Positions 9,501 to 18,174 of a DNA stretch of 64,000 nucleotides are shown here, piece after piece (within the stretch, counting starts at the first letter, position 1; each line of letters starts with the position of its first letter). Location of the stretch: assembly GCA_040285745.1 (NCBI GenBank), contig JAUFOR010000001.1, positions 1,240,001 to 1,304,000 of the forward strand, read 5' to 3'. A program made the position numbers and the translations under genes. The stretch is from Barthelona sp. PCE (taxonomy: Eukaryota; Metamonada: BaSk clade). A model generated the notes under the pieces. The model searched no databases and was not told the DNA's origin. It worked only from the letters and a program-made list of their open reading frames with translations.

Positions 9501-10959
9501 ACTTATCACGGCCGATGATTGAAAGGCCTGACATTGCTAACTGCTTAGCAGAGTCACCTTCAGTTAATATGAGTGTGCACTGCTTGGCTTTTTTACCGCC
9601 CGCCCAGTTAGCATCCTCCAACTTAGGGATGGAAATCTTGAGCTTCTTTGTCTTACGACCGTCGCTCTTCTTCAAATCTTTTTCTCCAGCACGCTGGAAT
9701 AACATTAGTAAACGATCTTTGAGCATACGACCAAGAGATTTACCGAATTTTTCATCAGCAATGCGGAAACTAGAACCGAAAGTGCTAACCTTACTCTTCA
9801 GAGTCTCTTTGGTTTGTGAACCAAATGTAGGATTTTCAATGAGACATCTAATGAAAATAAACAGTGATGAATTGAGTTGCGTGGGGGTAAGCACTGCAGA
9901 GTTGGCACGTGCTTTACCCAATACAGAGGGAATAGCCTCCTTTAGTTTATCACGAACCTTCTTTTCAACATTTTTGTGATGAGTACCACCCAAAGTAGTC
10001 CAAATAGAATTAACAAATGACATTTGGTTAACTTCTTCAAACGGGTTAGGGGCCACAATAACATCCCATCGATCCATCTCTACCTGTACGTACCATGAAC
10101 CTGTCTTCTTTTCAGTGAACTGTGTCCTAAACATCTTAACGTAATCCTTGAAATTACGAACTGGGAATTTTTCTCCATTAAAGTATACGGAAACTCCATC
10201 ATTACAACCAGCAATATCAAGGCAACGGCGACACATGAGGTCAACATGATCATCATCTAATTCTTCCAAATTAAAACGAGATAGATCGGGTTTGAAGGTG
10301 ATCTTTGTGTATTCAGCCTTTTTGTTTTTGGTGATAGTAGGTTCATTGGCTTCAGACATGTTGTTTGTCCACTCCTGAACGAACTTCTGACCATCACTTA
10401 TTGTTTCAATCTTAAAAAATGTTGAATAAATGTTGGCTAACTTTGCACCATAACCATTACGACCACCAGTTACTCTCTTTTCAGAATCATCATAATTAGA
10501 TGATGTAAGGAGGGTTCCAAAGATCATAGTAGGAATATAACAACCAGCTTTCTCATGATAGACAATAGGGATTCCCTTACCATTATTCTCTACTGATATT
10601 GTACCTGATTCTATATCAATTTCTACCTTAATACGATTCATTTTATGGCATCTCTGCTTGTGATCCGATGCATTGACCAGGATTTCGTCAAATATCTTGA
10701 TGAGACCGGGTGTATAAGTGATTGAACGTAACTCAATTTCAGGAGTTTGCGTTTCCTGACTTGTGCAAACAAATACACTTGCGGTTTCAGGTTCAATAGA
10801 GCCAATATAGGTTTCAGGACGTAATAAAACATGTTCTCTTCCCTCTAATACTTGATATTGTTCTTGGATATCAATTTCCATTGCTGATCCATCGAGTACG
10901 TTTGCATCGACTTCGTCTTTCGCTGTAGAACTACGCTTCTTCTTCTTGCGCGCAGGCAT
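6529..10959 (-). CDS. TOP2: DNA topoisomerase II
   Basis: A 1476-residue eukaryotic type IIA topoisomerase that passes one duplex through another using ATP. The N-terminal GHKL ATPase (about 40-430) has LRPETYIGSIE, the NASDHK block and GGRNGYGAKLAN. The TOPRIM domain has EGDSAK (467-472) and PLKGKLMNV, followed by the MTDQDYDGSHIKGL metal-binding block. The breakage-reunion domain has YQHGEASVSNTIIGMAQ and the active-site tyrosine in APRYIFT, at residue 795 by codon position. Length and all catalytic motifs are normal, so it should be active. The C-terminal 260 residues are a charged nuclear tail carrying a perfect 39-residue tandem duplication. It is divergently arranged with the large basic-tailed gene across 308 bp that holds no recognised gene. 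Confidence 0.97.
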   Translation of the reverse strand: MPARKKKKRSSTAKDEVDANVLDGSAMEIDIQEQYQVLEGREHVLLRPETYIGSIEPETASVFVCTSQETQTPEIELRSITYTPGLIKIFDEILVNASDHKQRCHKMNRIKVEIDIESGTISVENNGKGIPIVYHEKAGCYIPTMIFGTLLTSSNYDDSEKRVTGGRNGYGAKLANIYSTFFKIETISDGQKFVQEWTNNMSEANEPTITKNKKAEYTKITFKPDLSRFNLEELDDDHVDLMCRRCLDIAGCNDGVSVYFNGEKFPVRNFKDYVKMFRTQFTEKKTGSWYVQVEMDRWDVIVAPNPFEEVNQMSFVNSIWTTLGGTHHKNVEKKVRDKLKEAIPSVLGKARANSAVLTPTQLNSSLFIFIRCLIENPTFGSQTKETLKSKVSTFGSSFRIADEKFGKSLGRMLKDRLLMLFQRAGEKDLKKSDGRKTKKLKISIPKLEDANWAGGKKAKQCTLILTEGDSAKQLAMSGLSIIGRDKYGVFPLKGKLMNVREASAKKISDNVELNNLKVILGLKHNTTSPGTLRYGRIMIMTDQDYDGSHIKGLLINWLDVFWPRLLESKGFLQEFVTPIVRCRKRNEVISFFTVHEFEEWIEDIEDADKWDVKYYKGLATSTAKEAKEYFNNTNLHVKDFVYEKVLASQRLDLAFNPKKTDDRKHWLLNHDPSLFIDHNNDNISVQEFVDHELILFSRADNERSLPNAMDGLKQVQRKILWTMFKRNVVKDYKVAQLAGLISADSAYQHGEASVSNTIIGMAQDFPGSNNYPYLIPSGQFGTRHQGTKANPAPRYIFTRLGELTRLLFPAGDDPLLKYLKEDNQDVEPECYYPVIPTVLLNGQTGIGTGWSTNIPAYHPAQLAENIFMLMDGEEQKPMKPWYRGIKTECQLIYRQLKRSKKIKEGSWRSHGIVEKIAPTKISVTELPVGLWNEKFKETLENMMEKEASAEAKKKKKKKDEQGEASVIIEDIIENHTDNTVDYTITMKKESMALAEATDGGLEKCFGLTNNIAVSNMVLWNSNNTIQLYNTPEEIISEYYEERLQKYEERRSYLIDKLQKDLVLVEAKHRFISMIIDDELIVAKRKKQDICIDLIDEKFPCYDEKDKVITEIDPKMFRGKKWSVKRNSHVRTAFDYLLKLNILNLTEEKLDELTKQMEDMRAELVDLLNTKAKEMWRGEINAFIEAYAAWEYENSEVVTEPPSRPECSYPGGITNFRNIDGTKKIKATKTAITRVSNSKLTNRAESDINHYVSKSKFVVDSDVEDVLSEPPTPTSEKPKKSKKSKKPKVKLDDYLIDSDFSFNMNEITPTPKGRKRKVSSKTKKVQRVEEEEEEEYIDDVTPINEITPTPKGRKRKVSSKTKKVQRVEEEEEEEYIDDVTPIKEPPKLRNKRGRKKMGYDDNVFDFLTPKKEEPETPMSEVSVDFQETPVTDVSVYQETPITEDKPRRNTRKTFTDYGFLSEPEEDVYDEEESDYEL
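6815..7048 (-). repeat. Perfect 117-bp tandem duplication inside TOP2 tail
   Basis: Two head-to-tail copies, 6815-6931 and 6932-7048, appear identical by eye, including their TTC runs. Each encodes 39 residues with a PTPKGRKRKVSSKTKK basic block followed by an EEEEEEE run, so the duplication keeps frame and doubles a possible nuclear-localisation module. Confidence 0.95.
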
Positions 10960-11267
10960 CCTAGATTAGTGAAAAGAAAAGGGGATAATAAACGAAAATC
11001 GCTGCGATTTTTGCATATCAGCATTTATGTACACCATAAAGGGAGTGTTCAACACCTCAGACGCATATGCGGTGCAGATAAGCGGTATCGCAATGGATAA
11101 ATTGAAAACTTTTTCACAGGCAAATTCGTTGCTATTCATTCACACCTACTATTCATTCTCAAAACAGACATTATGCCACACACCAGCCCTTAAACTTGGC
11201 ATTAAAATTTCCACGTACATCAGCAAACTTGTATTCATTTCTTCTTCATTCTTCCAGCTGCTGAATA

Positions 11268-14200
11268 ATGGAACCAATAGTTTCTGATTACAAAACATTA
11301 AAGGGGCTGTGTTGTGACTCTTCTCTTCCCAAGAAAATGCTTTTAAAAAATGTTGTGGGTTTAAGCTTTAATTTAGATATTTTGCATCAATGTCAGTCCT
11401 ACAAAGAACTACAGGTTGTTCTTCATTCCTTTCGGATGTCCAAACAATATGAACTGATTTTTGAAGCATGGGACATTGTGCCCCTTCATTTCATTAAACA
11501 TGTTGTCAACATGTTGAATTTTCCTTCAGTTTTTAAATATTTCATGAGCCAGGAAAACCTCATTAGCTCGGTTCTCAGCAAAGTACCATTCTGTGTGATG
11601 AACAAAATTGCACATAAATTAGGCAGATCAAACAAGTTCATTGATTTATGTGATGAAATCTATTTAAGCAATGTTTTCCCACCAAATCTAAACCGTATCC
11701 TAATATATGGCTGTTCATTAGATATTTTATCCAAAAATTCTCATATCATTAGTATCAACAAACTTCTGAAACATAAAAGATTTTGTTCTATTGTTGAAAA
11801 TATGGTTTGTAAGACTGATACAAAAAGTAGAATTACTTTGAAAGTGATTAAGTATCTACATAAGTACAGTGAAACTTTTTTATCATGGTATTTTGAAAAA
11901 TTTCAAAATTTAAGTATGAAGCACAAGACTTACAATCTAAATACATTAGATAGAATGTCTATAAACACAGAGTATGACATGAATGTACTTCTTTTAATGC
12001 AAAATTATCCAAAATATTTTGTGAAATTAATCAGTGAAATGGATAGAGTTCGTGTAGAAGAATTATATTTATTTGTTTTACATTATGATCCTGATACTTT
12101 CGTATCAATCATGCGCAAAAAGCTCTGCTTGTACGACCTAGGGGTATATAAGCAGTACTTTCTTGAATTAGATGTGTATTATGATTTGGTTCGTGAATAT
12201 TTTACGAGCAGCAATTGTTCAGTCACTCATACGGCTGAAATATTCAAAGATTTCAAGGTTATTGATATTTTTCGTGAAGTTTATATGGAAATTTATGAAA
12301 AAAATCAAGAGGAATGGCAAAATTCTTCAATTCAAAGTTTGAGCATATTACATCCAATTATTGAAACTGATATTGAAGAAGTAATGTTCGCAGGCCACGT
12401 TTTACCATGTGATAAACTTACACGTAGAATTTTTGAAGAATTTGTTAAAAGATCTTGTGGAATTTTTCATATTGATCAAATTCTGTGGTTGATCAATAGG
12501 TTTGCGTTATGGGGTGGAGATCTCCATTTAAAATGTGTCCAAGTTGCTATTGATTTGTTAAAAAGAAAATATTCGGCTAAAGCAATTGAGAGAGATTTTA
12601 TCTTATCTCATAATAATTTGTTATTAATTTCGATCATAGATCATGTTGACGACGTTATTGAACTGTTTAATTCAATGTCTTTTGTGTTTGCTGATAATAA
12701 TGAAATAGCACATGTACTTTTTTCAACCAGAACTTGGTTTAATGTACTCAACAATATTTGTATGTACAATACCAGTATCCCTGAACCACTTCTGGATACA
12801 GCATCCAACTATCTCTACAAGATGCTGCAGTTTTACTCTCAATATGAAAGTTTGACTTATGTTTTATCTCATATTTGTGTACATAACATTTTACCAAAAA
12901 TTTATTGTCATTTTAACCCTGAAGTCTTCATGAAGAAAAAGAAATTTTTGGACGTATCACAAGATTTAATTAAAATAATGAATCGGAAGAATAAGGAAAT
13001 TTCATTAAAGACAAATATTAGTCCTTTATTTTGGGTACGTATCATCAAACCCATTTTCGAACAGGATATGACACCAACAACACAACTAATGCTTAGCAAA
13101 TTCCTTCATGCTTTTTGTACAGCTATCCCTTTGGATCCAGTACAAGATTTTGATGAAAACAAAATTATTTGTCCTAACATGGAGTTTTTCGATAAATATG
13201 GGCTCAACGACCTTCTAAAACATATCGGTGGTTCCTTGAGTCTCAACTTACCGGATGATGAATATATTAAAGTAGCCGGAAAAACACTGTCTCTAGATTC
13301 AGATTTCAAAAAGCATCGTCTTTTTAAACCAAACGTTAAGTTATACGCTGAAAATATTAATTGTCATCCAGAAATCACTGAAAAGACGTTGGAGGATTAT
13401 TCTAAGGAAATCAATCATGATCCTCTTGTTATCTTATACCAGGAACAGTTAGAGTCCCTAAGAGACGAGTTATTGGATGAATTGGATGAGCGTTTACTTG
13501 TTTTAAGTCAGATAGTTACACTACAAATTGAAGTTCTTAATACTCTTGAGATGGGTTCTGATTCTACGCTTCAAAGCAAGTTAGATGAGGTTATTGTTCA
13601 AGTTCCTCATATTACAAAGTATTTTAAAAAGTTGAATACTTTGGTCAATTATTTTGAAATAGAAATGACAGAGATCCAACTTGAAAATGCCAAAAATGCA
13701 ATGAAATTACAACGTGGCTTCCCAGAATACCTGACTGAAGCAATAATATTAATGATTAGCACGTTTTCACATAATTTTGAGTTAATGTTGTTCAGTTTGC
13801 AGAACAATGGAACGTCTCCATATGCCATGAAAGCGTTAGATCACATGCTCCAGTCGTTTAATGTTGATAATGCTATTAAATTTGTTGATGAACTTTCAAA
13901 TATTTTTGAATCGTATAATTTTATTGGCGTAACTGCAACAAAAATGATACTATCCCTTATTCGATCGATTGCGATGAATTTTTCATCTGTTAATGTTGAT
14001 GGTTTTATTGAAATTTTATGGCAAAAAAAGATATCTGTTGATGTAAGAATCGTTCTAGTTTCTGTGACCATTGAGAAATTTATTTCAACAATTGAAAATG
14101 GTAATTTAGATGAATTTGGTATGTTTACGATCCTTAAAGATGCAGCTGAGCGATATATTACATCACCAGAAATCCTCAAGCAGTTAGGAAATCTTATCAA

Positions 14201-15356
14201 TCTTGTTAAAGCTAAACTATCAACTGATAAATGGCTTTCTGTGTACCCAATCATTGAGAAGGCAATTGTGCTGCCAATTCTTTGTTTTGAAGTTCCAGAT
14301 GATGCAAAGAAAAAAACTGATATAGACAAGAAAGGTATATTAAATGTTATCAGATCTTACTGTACGAGCATTATTCGTGAAGATCCAAGTATTATGAGTG
14401 AAGAGTTGGCTCTTTGGTTTACAAGTAATATAAAAACGTTGTACGAAACTTATGATTCCTATTTGGATACAGCTGTACTTATTACATATTTCCGATTGGG
14501 TCATGATGCTGCTGAACTCTGGGCGAACAAACTTTACGAGATATGTGATGATGAGTGGGAGATGCATCTAAGACTTGATGCACCATTTGAGTGTCGACGT
14601 TACAAAAAGTCACCTTTTGTTTTCTCAACTGAAGTGGTTGATAGTGTTGATTTCTTTAGATTTGCTACTAAACATTATGTTTCGCTGCTTCAATTTTTCA
14701 ATTTTCATCCAACCACTTTATTCACCTATCTTAATGTATTAGATTACAATATTGTTGAAAGAATTGAATATTTTATCAATATCCCTACACGATTTGCTTG
14801 TGTCTGTGCTGATGATGTGTTTATAGGATTGAACACAATTTTGTATCAAGAGTTGTTGGAAGCCTGTGAACTTTTGGACAATGCAGGTTGCTTTAATGAG
14901 TATTTAATATCTATGCTAAAGGTTATGTGCAGGGATTTAACCAACGGTTGTGATTTGATAAAGCAGCTTCATGAAGAAATGCCTTTATTTTACTCTGAAT
15001 GCCTGAAGTTTGATCCTCAATTATTGACTTATGTCTTTTCTTGTGTTGAGAACGGACAACATGTTAACCCAAAAAAGAAGCTGAGAAGTAGAGGTGGTGT
15101 AATGGGAAAAATTGGAAAACAAAAGCGAAAAATTTGTTATTTACCTGGTAGTGAAAGAGCATCAAAACATATGGGTAAGAAGAAAAAAAGTATGTTGGGT
15201 AAGAAAAAAAGCATGTTGGGTAAGAAAAAAAGTCGTTTAGGCAAGAAGATGAAAAAAACATCATCTACAATTCCACTGAATACATTTAATGTGAATTATG
15301 CTAGAAAAATGAAAAAAGTTGCTAAAACTAATACAACTTCATCTTTTACGTTTTAA
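11268..15356 (+). CDS. Large helical protein with very basic C-terminal tail, unrecognised
   Basis: A 1362-residue protein without a family I can name. Most of it (1-1260) reads as alternating amphipathic helices typical of HEAT/ARM-like solenoids, and residues about 725-760 form a short coiled coil (DELLDELDERLLVLSQIVTLQ is part of it). The last 100 residues are strongly basic and contain tandem MLGKKKS units, suggesting a nuclear or nucleolar protein that touches nucleic acid. There is no signal peptide or membrane helix. It is divergent from TOP2 and converges on the frameshifted propeller-family gene, whose stop lies 10 bp away. Large nucleolar, nuclear-pore or ubiquitin-ligase scaffolds are possible, but I see no decisive motif. 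Confidence 0.8.
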   Translation: MEPIVSDYKTLKGLCCDSSLPKKMLLKNVVGLSFNLDILHQCQSYKELQVVLHSFRMSKQYELIFEAWDIVPLHFIKHVVNMLNFPSVFKYFMSQENLISSVLSKVPFCVMNKIAHKLGRSNKFIDLCDEIYLSNVFPPNLNRILIYGCSLDILSKNSHIISINKLLKHKRFCSIVENMVCKTDTKSRITLKVIKYLHKYSETFLSWYFEKFQNLSMKHKTYNLNTLDRMSINTEYDMNVLLLMQNYPKYFVKLISEMDRVRVEELYLFVLHYDPDTFVSIMRKKLCLYDLGVYKQYFLELDVYYDLVREYFTSSNCSVTHTAEIFKDFKVIDIFREVYMEIYEKNQEEWQNSSIQSLSILHPIIETDIEEVMFAGHVLPCDKLTRRIFEEFVKRSCGIFHIDQILWLINRFALWGGDLHLKCVQVAIDLLKRKYSAKAIERDFILSHNNLLLISIIDHVDDVIELFNSMSFVFADNNEIAHVLFSTRTWFNVLNNICMYNTSIPEPLLDTASNYLYKMLQFYSQYESLTYVLSHICVHNILPKIYCHFNPEVFMKKKKFLDVSQDLIKIMNRKNKEISLKTNISPLFWVRIIKPIFEQDMTPTTQLMLSKFLHAFCTAIPLDPVQDFDENKIICPNMEFFDKYGLNDLLKHIGGSLSLNLPDDEYIKVAGKTLSLDSDFKKHRLFKPNVKLYAENINCHPEITEKTLEDYSKEINHDPLVILYQEQLESLRDELLDELDERLLVLSQIVTLQIEVLNTLEMGSDSTLQSKLDEVIVQVPHITKYFKKLNTLVNYFEIEMTEIQLENAKNAMKLQRGFPEYLTEAIILMISTFSHNFELMLFSLQNNGTSPYAMKALDHMLQSFNVDNAIKFVDELSNIFESYNFIGVTATKMILSLIRSIAMNFSSVNVDGFIEILWQKKISVDVRIVLVSVTIEKFISTIENGNLDEFGMFTILKDAAERYITSPEILKQLGNLINLVKAKLSTDKWLSVYPIIEKAIVLPILCFEVPDDAKKKTDIDKKGILNVIRSYCTSIIREDPSIMSEELALWFTSNIKTLYETYDSYLDTAVLITYFRLGHDAAELWANKLYEICDDEWEMHLRLDAPFECRRYKKSPFVFSTEVVDSVDFFRFATKHYVSLLQFFNFHPTTLFTYLNVLDYNIVERIEYFINIPTRFACVCADDVFIGLNTILYQELLEACELLDNAGCFNEYLISMLKVMCRDLTNGCDLIKQLHEEMPLFYSECLKFDPQLLTYVFSCVENGQHVNPKKKLRSRGGVMGKIGKQKRKICYLPGSERASKHMGKKKKSMLGKKKSMLGKKKSRLGKKMKKTSSTIPLNTFNVNYARKMKKVAKTNTTSSFTF
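15170..15245 (+). repeat. 21-bp tandem repeats encoding MLGKKKS
   Basis: About three consecutive units of ATG TTG GGT AAG AAA AAA AGC, with small variants, at the end of the large helical gene. They give a GKKKKSMLGKKKSMLGKKK-type tail. Confidence 0.85.
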
Positions 15357-15366
15357 ACAAAAGATA

Positions 15367-17192
15367 TTAAAAGCAATTAAAGGAAGTAAACTTTGAAGAA
15401 ATGTTGCAATTTGATAAGAATTCAAAAAATTCAATATTCCTCGTTTCAACAACATAATTGTGCTCTACATCTACACGCATAATATGCATCTTCACTTTGT
15501 AACACTCAAAATCTGTAAAACCTATTACAACTCTTGTCATTGGAGAAAAAAGAGCTCCTTTAATAAAAGAAACATCTGTTACACTATCAACATCATTAGT
15601 CCCAAACATAATAATCTTGCCGTTTACCAAAAGCAAACTTCTATCAAGAAAACATGGACTACATCTACCTTTAACTTGAAATAATGCAAAATCATTTAGC
15701 TCATAATTGAATCTTAAGAAAAATGATTGACGGTCACAATCAATGAAACATTCCTCTGGACAATAAGGATTCACGAGAAAACGATCAACATAAGCACCAA
15801 TATTTATCTCCTTCGATTTAAAAATTGTACTACCATTTAATACATGTAGTTCAACAACACGATCGTCTCTGATGAACCAAACACTGTCCCCAGCAACTCT
15901 TAAACACCTTACATTTTCTCTACAAAGAAAAAGATCATTAATAATGACTCCAAAATTTTGTTCACATTCGTTTAAAGCGACAAAATGAAAATTATTGAAA
16001 GAAATGTAACGAATCTCAAATTCTTCAGGTTTTTTAAACTCTGCAACCTTTTTTTCATTTGAATACAAATAGCAATAATCATTACATTCAGTAACATAAT
16101 TACTGCACCATTTCTGAGTATTTATATCATAAAACCTATCTGTGCAGCGTAAAATATGTCCTTCAAAATTTAATTTTGAGGGTACTAACAGTGTTATTGA
16201 GTTGCTAAACAAATCTAGAGTGATTGGAAAATTTGAAAAATTATATCTTCTTTCATTCAATGAAATAAACCTATTTTGCAACACAAACATACAATCAACA
16301 TCGTTTCTGTACAATTTAAAAAATGTAGAACATCCAGTTGCAGCATCATATTCTGTACAAAATACCTCATCATTTAGCATTAAAAAATTCCACGATTCAC
16401 AATATACGCTATTGTGGTGATCATACTCAGAAGAGCTCTGAATAATAACGTCAAAAATCCTTGATATATCTGTTTTAATATGTGATTTTGGTAAATAAAC
16501 AACAAAAGGGTTTTTAACAAGTTCCCCGTTGCATACAGAGCATGTAAACAGTTCATTACATTGAGAAATGATGAAATGATTATCATCAGGAGTGCAATCC
16601 AATCCTATAAGTCTAATATTATTCAAAACATCAACAACAAACGGTGTACCTTCATCAGTAAAGGCAAACTTCCTCACAGTATTGCTGATCATAAATGCAA
16701 CACCATCTATAGCAATATACTGAACTTTAGCAAAACTCCACCTTTTTCTATAAACTAGTATATTATCTTGAACTAAATCATATATTTCCATGATTGTTTC
16801 ACCATCAAATATCTCATGTTCAATACTAACAACAAATCTTTCATTCAATAAAAATCCATCATCTATAGCAATAGGTAAAACAACACTTTTAAAATATTTA
16901 AACTCTCCTTCTTTGAATAAAAACTGTTCAATTCTAGTCATAGATGAACTTGTGTGTACTGAACGATAAAAAATATCAGAATTTAGTAAAGTAGGTTTCA
17001 AGATACTGAATTTCTCCCCGTTAAATGCTTGAAGTGTATTTTCAATTGGTGGACCATGCACTATAGTACCACATTTATCAATTATATGCAATTATAAGTA
17101 TTAAATGTTTCATCAGGGCTGGAAACAATGAAATAATTGCCCAATGCAGAAAACATAAAGTTTTGTTCAAATACTTGTTCTGCTCGCATCAT
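15367..17192 (-). pseudogene. Propeller-like family member A, frameshifted near its 5' end
   Basis: The main open frame (17091-15367) begins only with a TTG, but the preceding frame (ATG at 17192/17189 down to a TAA at 17082) encodes the missing N-terminus. Aligned to paralogue B (22933-24909), NFMFSALGNYFIVSS matches KFMSVGENEKKILVS, and NC-I-IDKCGTIVHGP matches FCIVDKDENIAVCGP across the join. A 2-bp TA excess in the ATATAATT run at about 17083-17090 explains the shift. Repaired length would be about 607 residues, in the family range. Downstream paralogous blocks include LVNPYCPEECFI and SPMTRVVIGFTDF. No splice signals bracket the join. It is either a young pseudogene, a sequencing error, or a case of programmed frameshifting. 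The product is a beta-rich, cysteine-containing protein of unknown function. Confidence 0.75.
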
Positions 17193-17356
17193 ATATAAAA
17201 CTTTTAGCCCAAAAAAAAGATTGGAAAAGGGTAAAAAGAAGGAAAACGTTAGACTATGAATATTGTTATGTCCAGATGCATTTACAAGAGTGCTGACCAG
17301 GTTTAAAACTTTTTTATGATTTGCTGATGGTACAATAAAAGGGAAATAAAAAAAAA

Positions 17357-17809
17357 TCACCTTAACATCGAAATAAGTGCTTCAAATGGAAGGAAATCAT
17401 TTTCTTTATCAATGTTAAGATGCAATAATAACTCTTCAAATTCTTCTGAAGAAACATTACTGTAAGTTTCCAACATTCTTTGTAAGTTATCCTTCTTTAT
17501 ATAACCATCTGGTGCCTCTATTTCATCATCTTTTAGATTTTCAAAAGATAGATACAAATCACTAGCACTGAATTCAGGTGCTGGAGTTTTTGACAATAAT
17601 GCTAAAAATTGTGGAAATGCTATGGTTGTTGAATTAATTGATACGTCTCTAACAGCTCTATCGAGCTCATCTAGGTTGATGTTCTCATATCGTAATCGTT
17701 TTGCTAATTTATAAAGCTCATTCGAATCGATAGAATTATCTTTGTTAATATCCAGGAAACTGAAAACACTAAAGATCTCAGATTCGCTGATTTCGGTGGC
17801 TGGGAGCAT
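17357..17809 (-). CDS. Calmodulin/centrin-like EF-hand protein
   Basis: A 150-residue protein, the size of calmodulin, made of four EF-hand-like units. The first loop, DINKDNSIDSNE (about residues 25-36), is canonical for calcium binding. The second (DVSINSTTIAFPQF) and the later ones (EAPDGYIKKDNL; NIDKENDFLPFE) are degenerate or partial, so it may bind only one or two calcium ions. There is no signal or membrane segment. Its upstream 365 bp (17810-18174) forms a divergent intergenic region with the 734-residue gene and holds nothing else that I recognise. Assignment to calmodulin, centrin or a calcineurin-B-like subfamily is not possible by eye. Confidence 0.8.
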   Translation of the reverse strand: MLPATEISESEIFSVFSFLDINKDNSIDSNELYKLAKRLRYENINLDELDRAVRDVSINSTTIAFPQFLALLSKTPAPEFSASDLYLSFENLKDDEIEAPDGYIKKDNLQRMLETYSNVSSEEFEELLLHLNIDKENDFLPFEALISMLR

Positions 17810-18174
17810 GATTATGTTATGTTGTTACTAAAATATATATGCTTGGATAAAAAACTACTAATAAGAGGTTTTAGTATAAATTATGAATGTGAAAAATGCT
17901 TGCACAGATATATTTTACGAAAACTGCGTATTTAAAAGCCCTTAAAATAATAGAAAGGAGGTATAAACGCGAAACAAGCTTCCCACTTATGCATTTAAAT
18001 TTTATTAGTGAAAATGCTACTTAGAAACCATATTAAGGCTACCTGCGTGAGGAAATACGTAAATCTAGATACTTCTCCGTTTTTGGATTTTCATCCTTCA
18101 TCAACAGCTAAAAGGGCATTTTGACATAGGAAACATCTTTACTACGTTGTTTTATTGGGGATCAGTACAAAAAT

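Noticed and set aside
11027-11287. 86-codon frame between TOP2 and the large helical gene
   Set aside because: It lies in the shared promoter region, overlaps the start of the helical gene in another frame and has no domain-like character.
17082-17360. Independent 92-residue gene
   Set aside because: Only its 3' part (from 17192) makes sense, and that part is the displaced N-terminus of propeller gene A. The 5' part is low-complexity hydrophobic leader.
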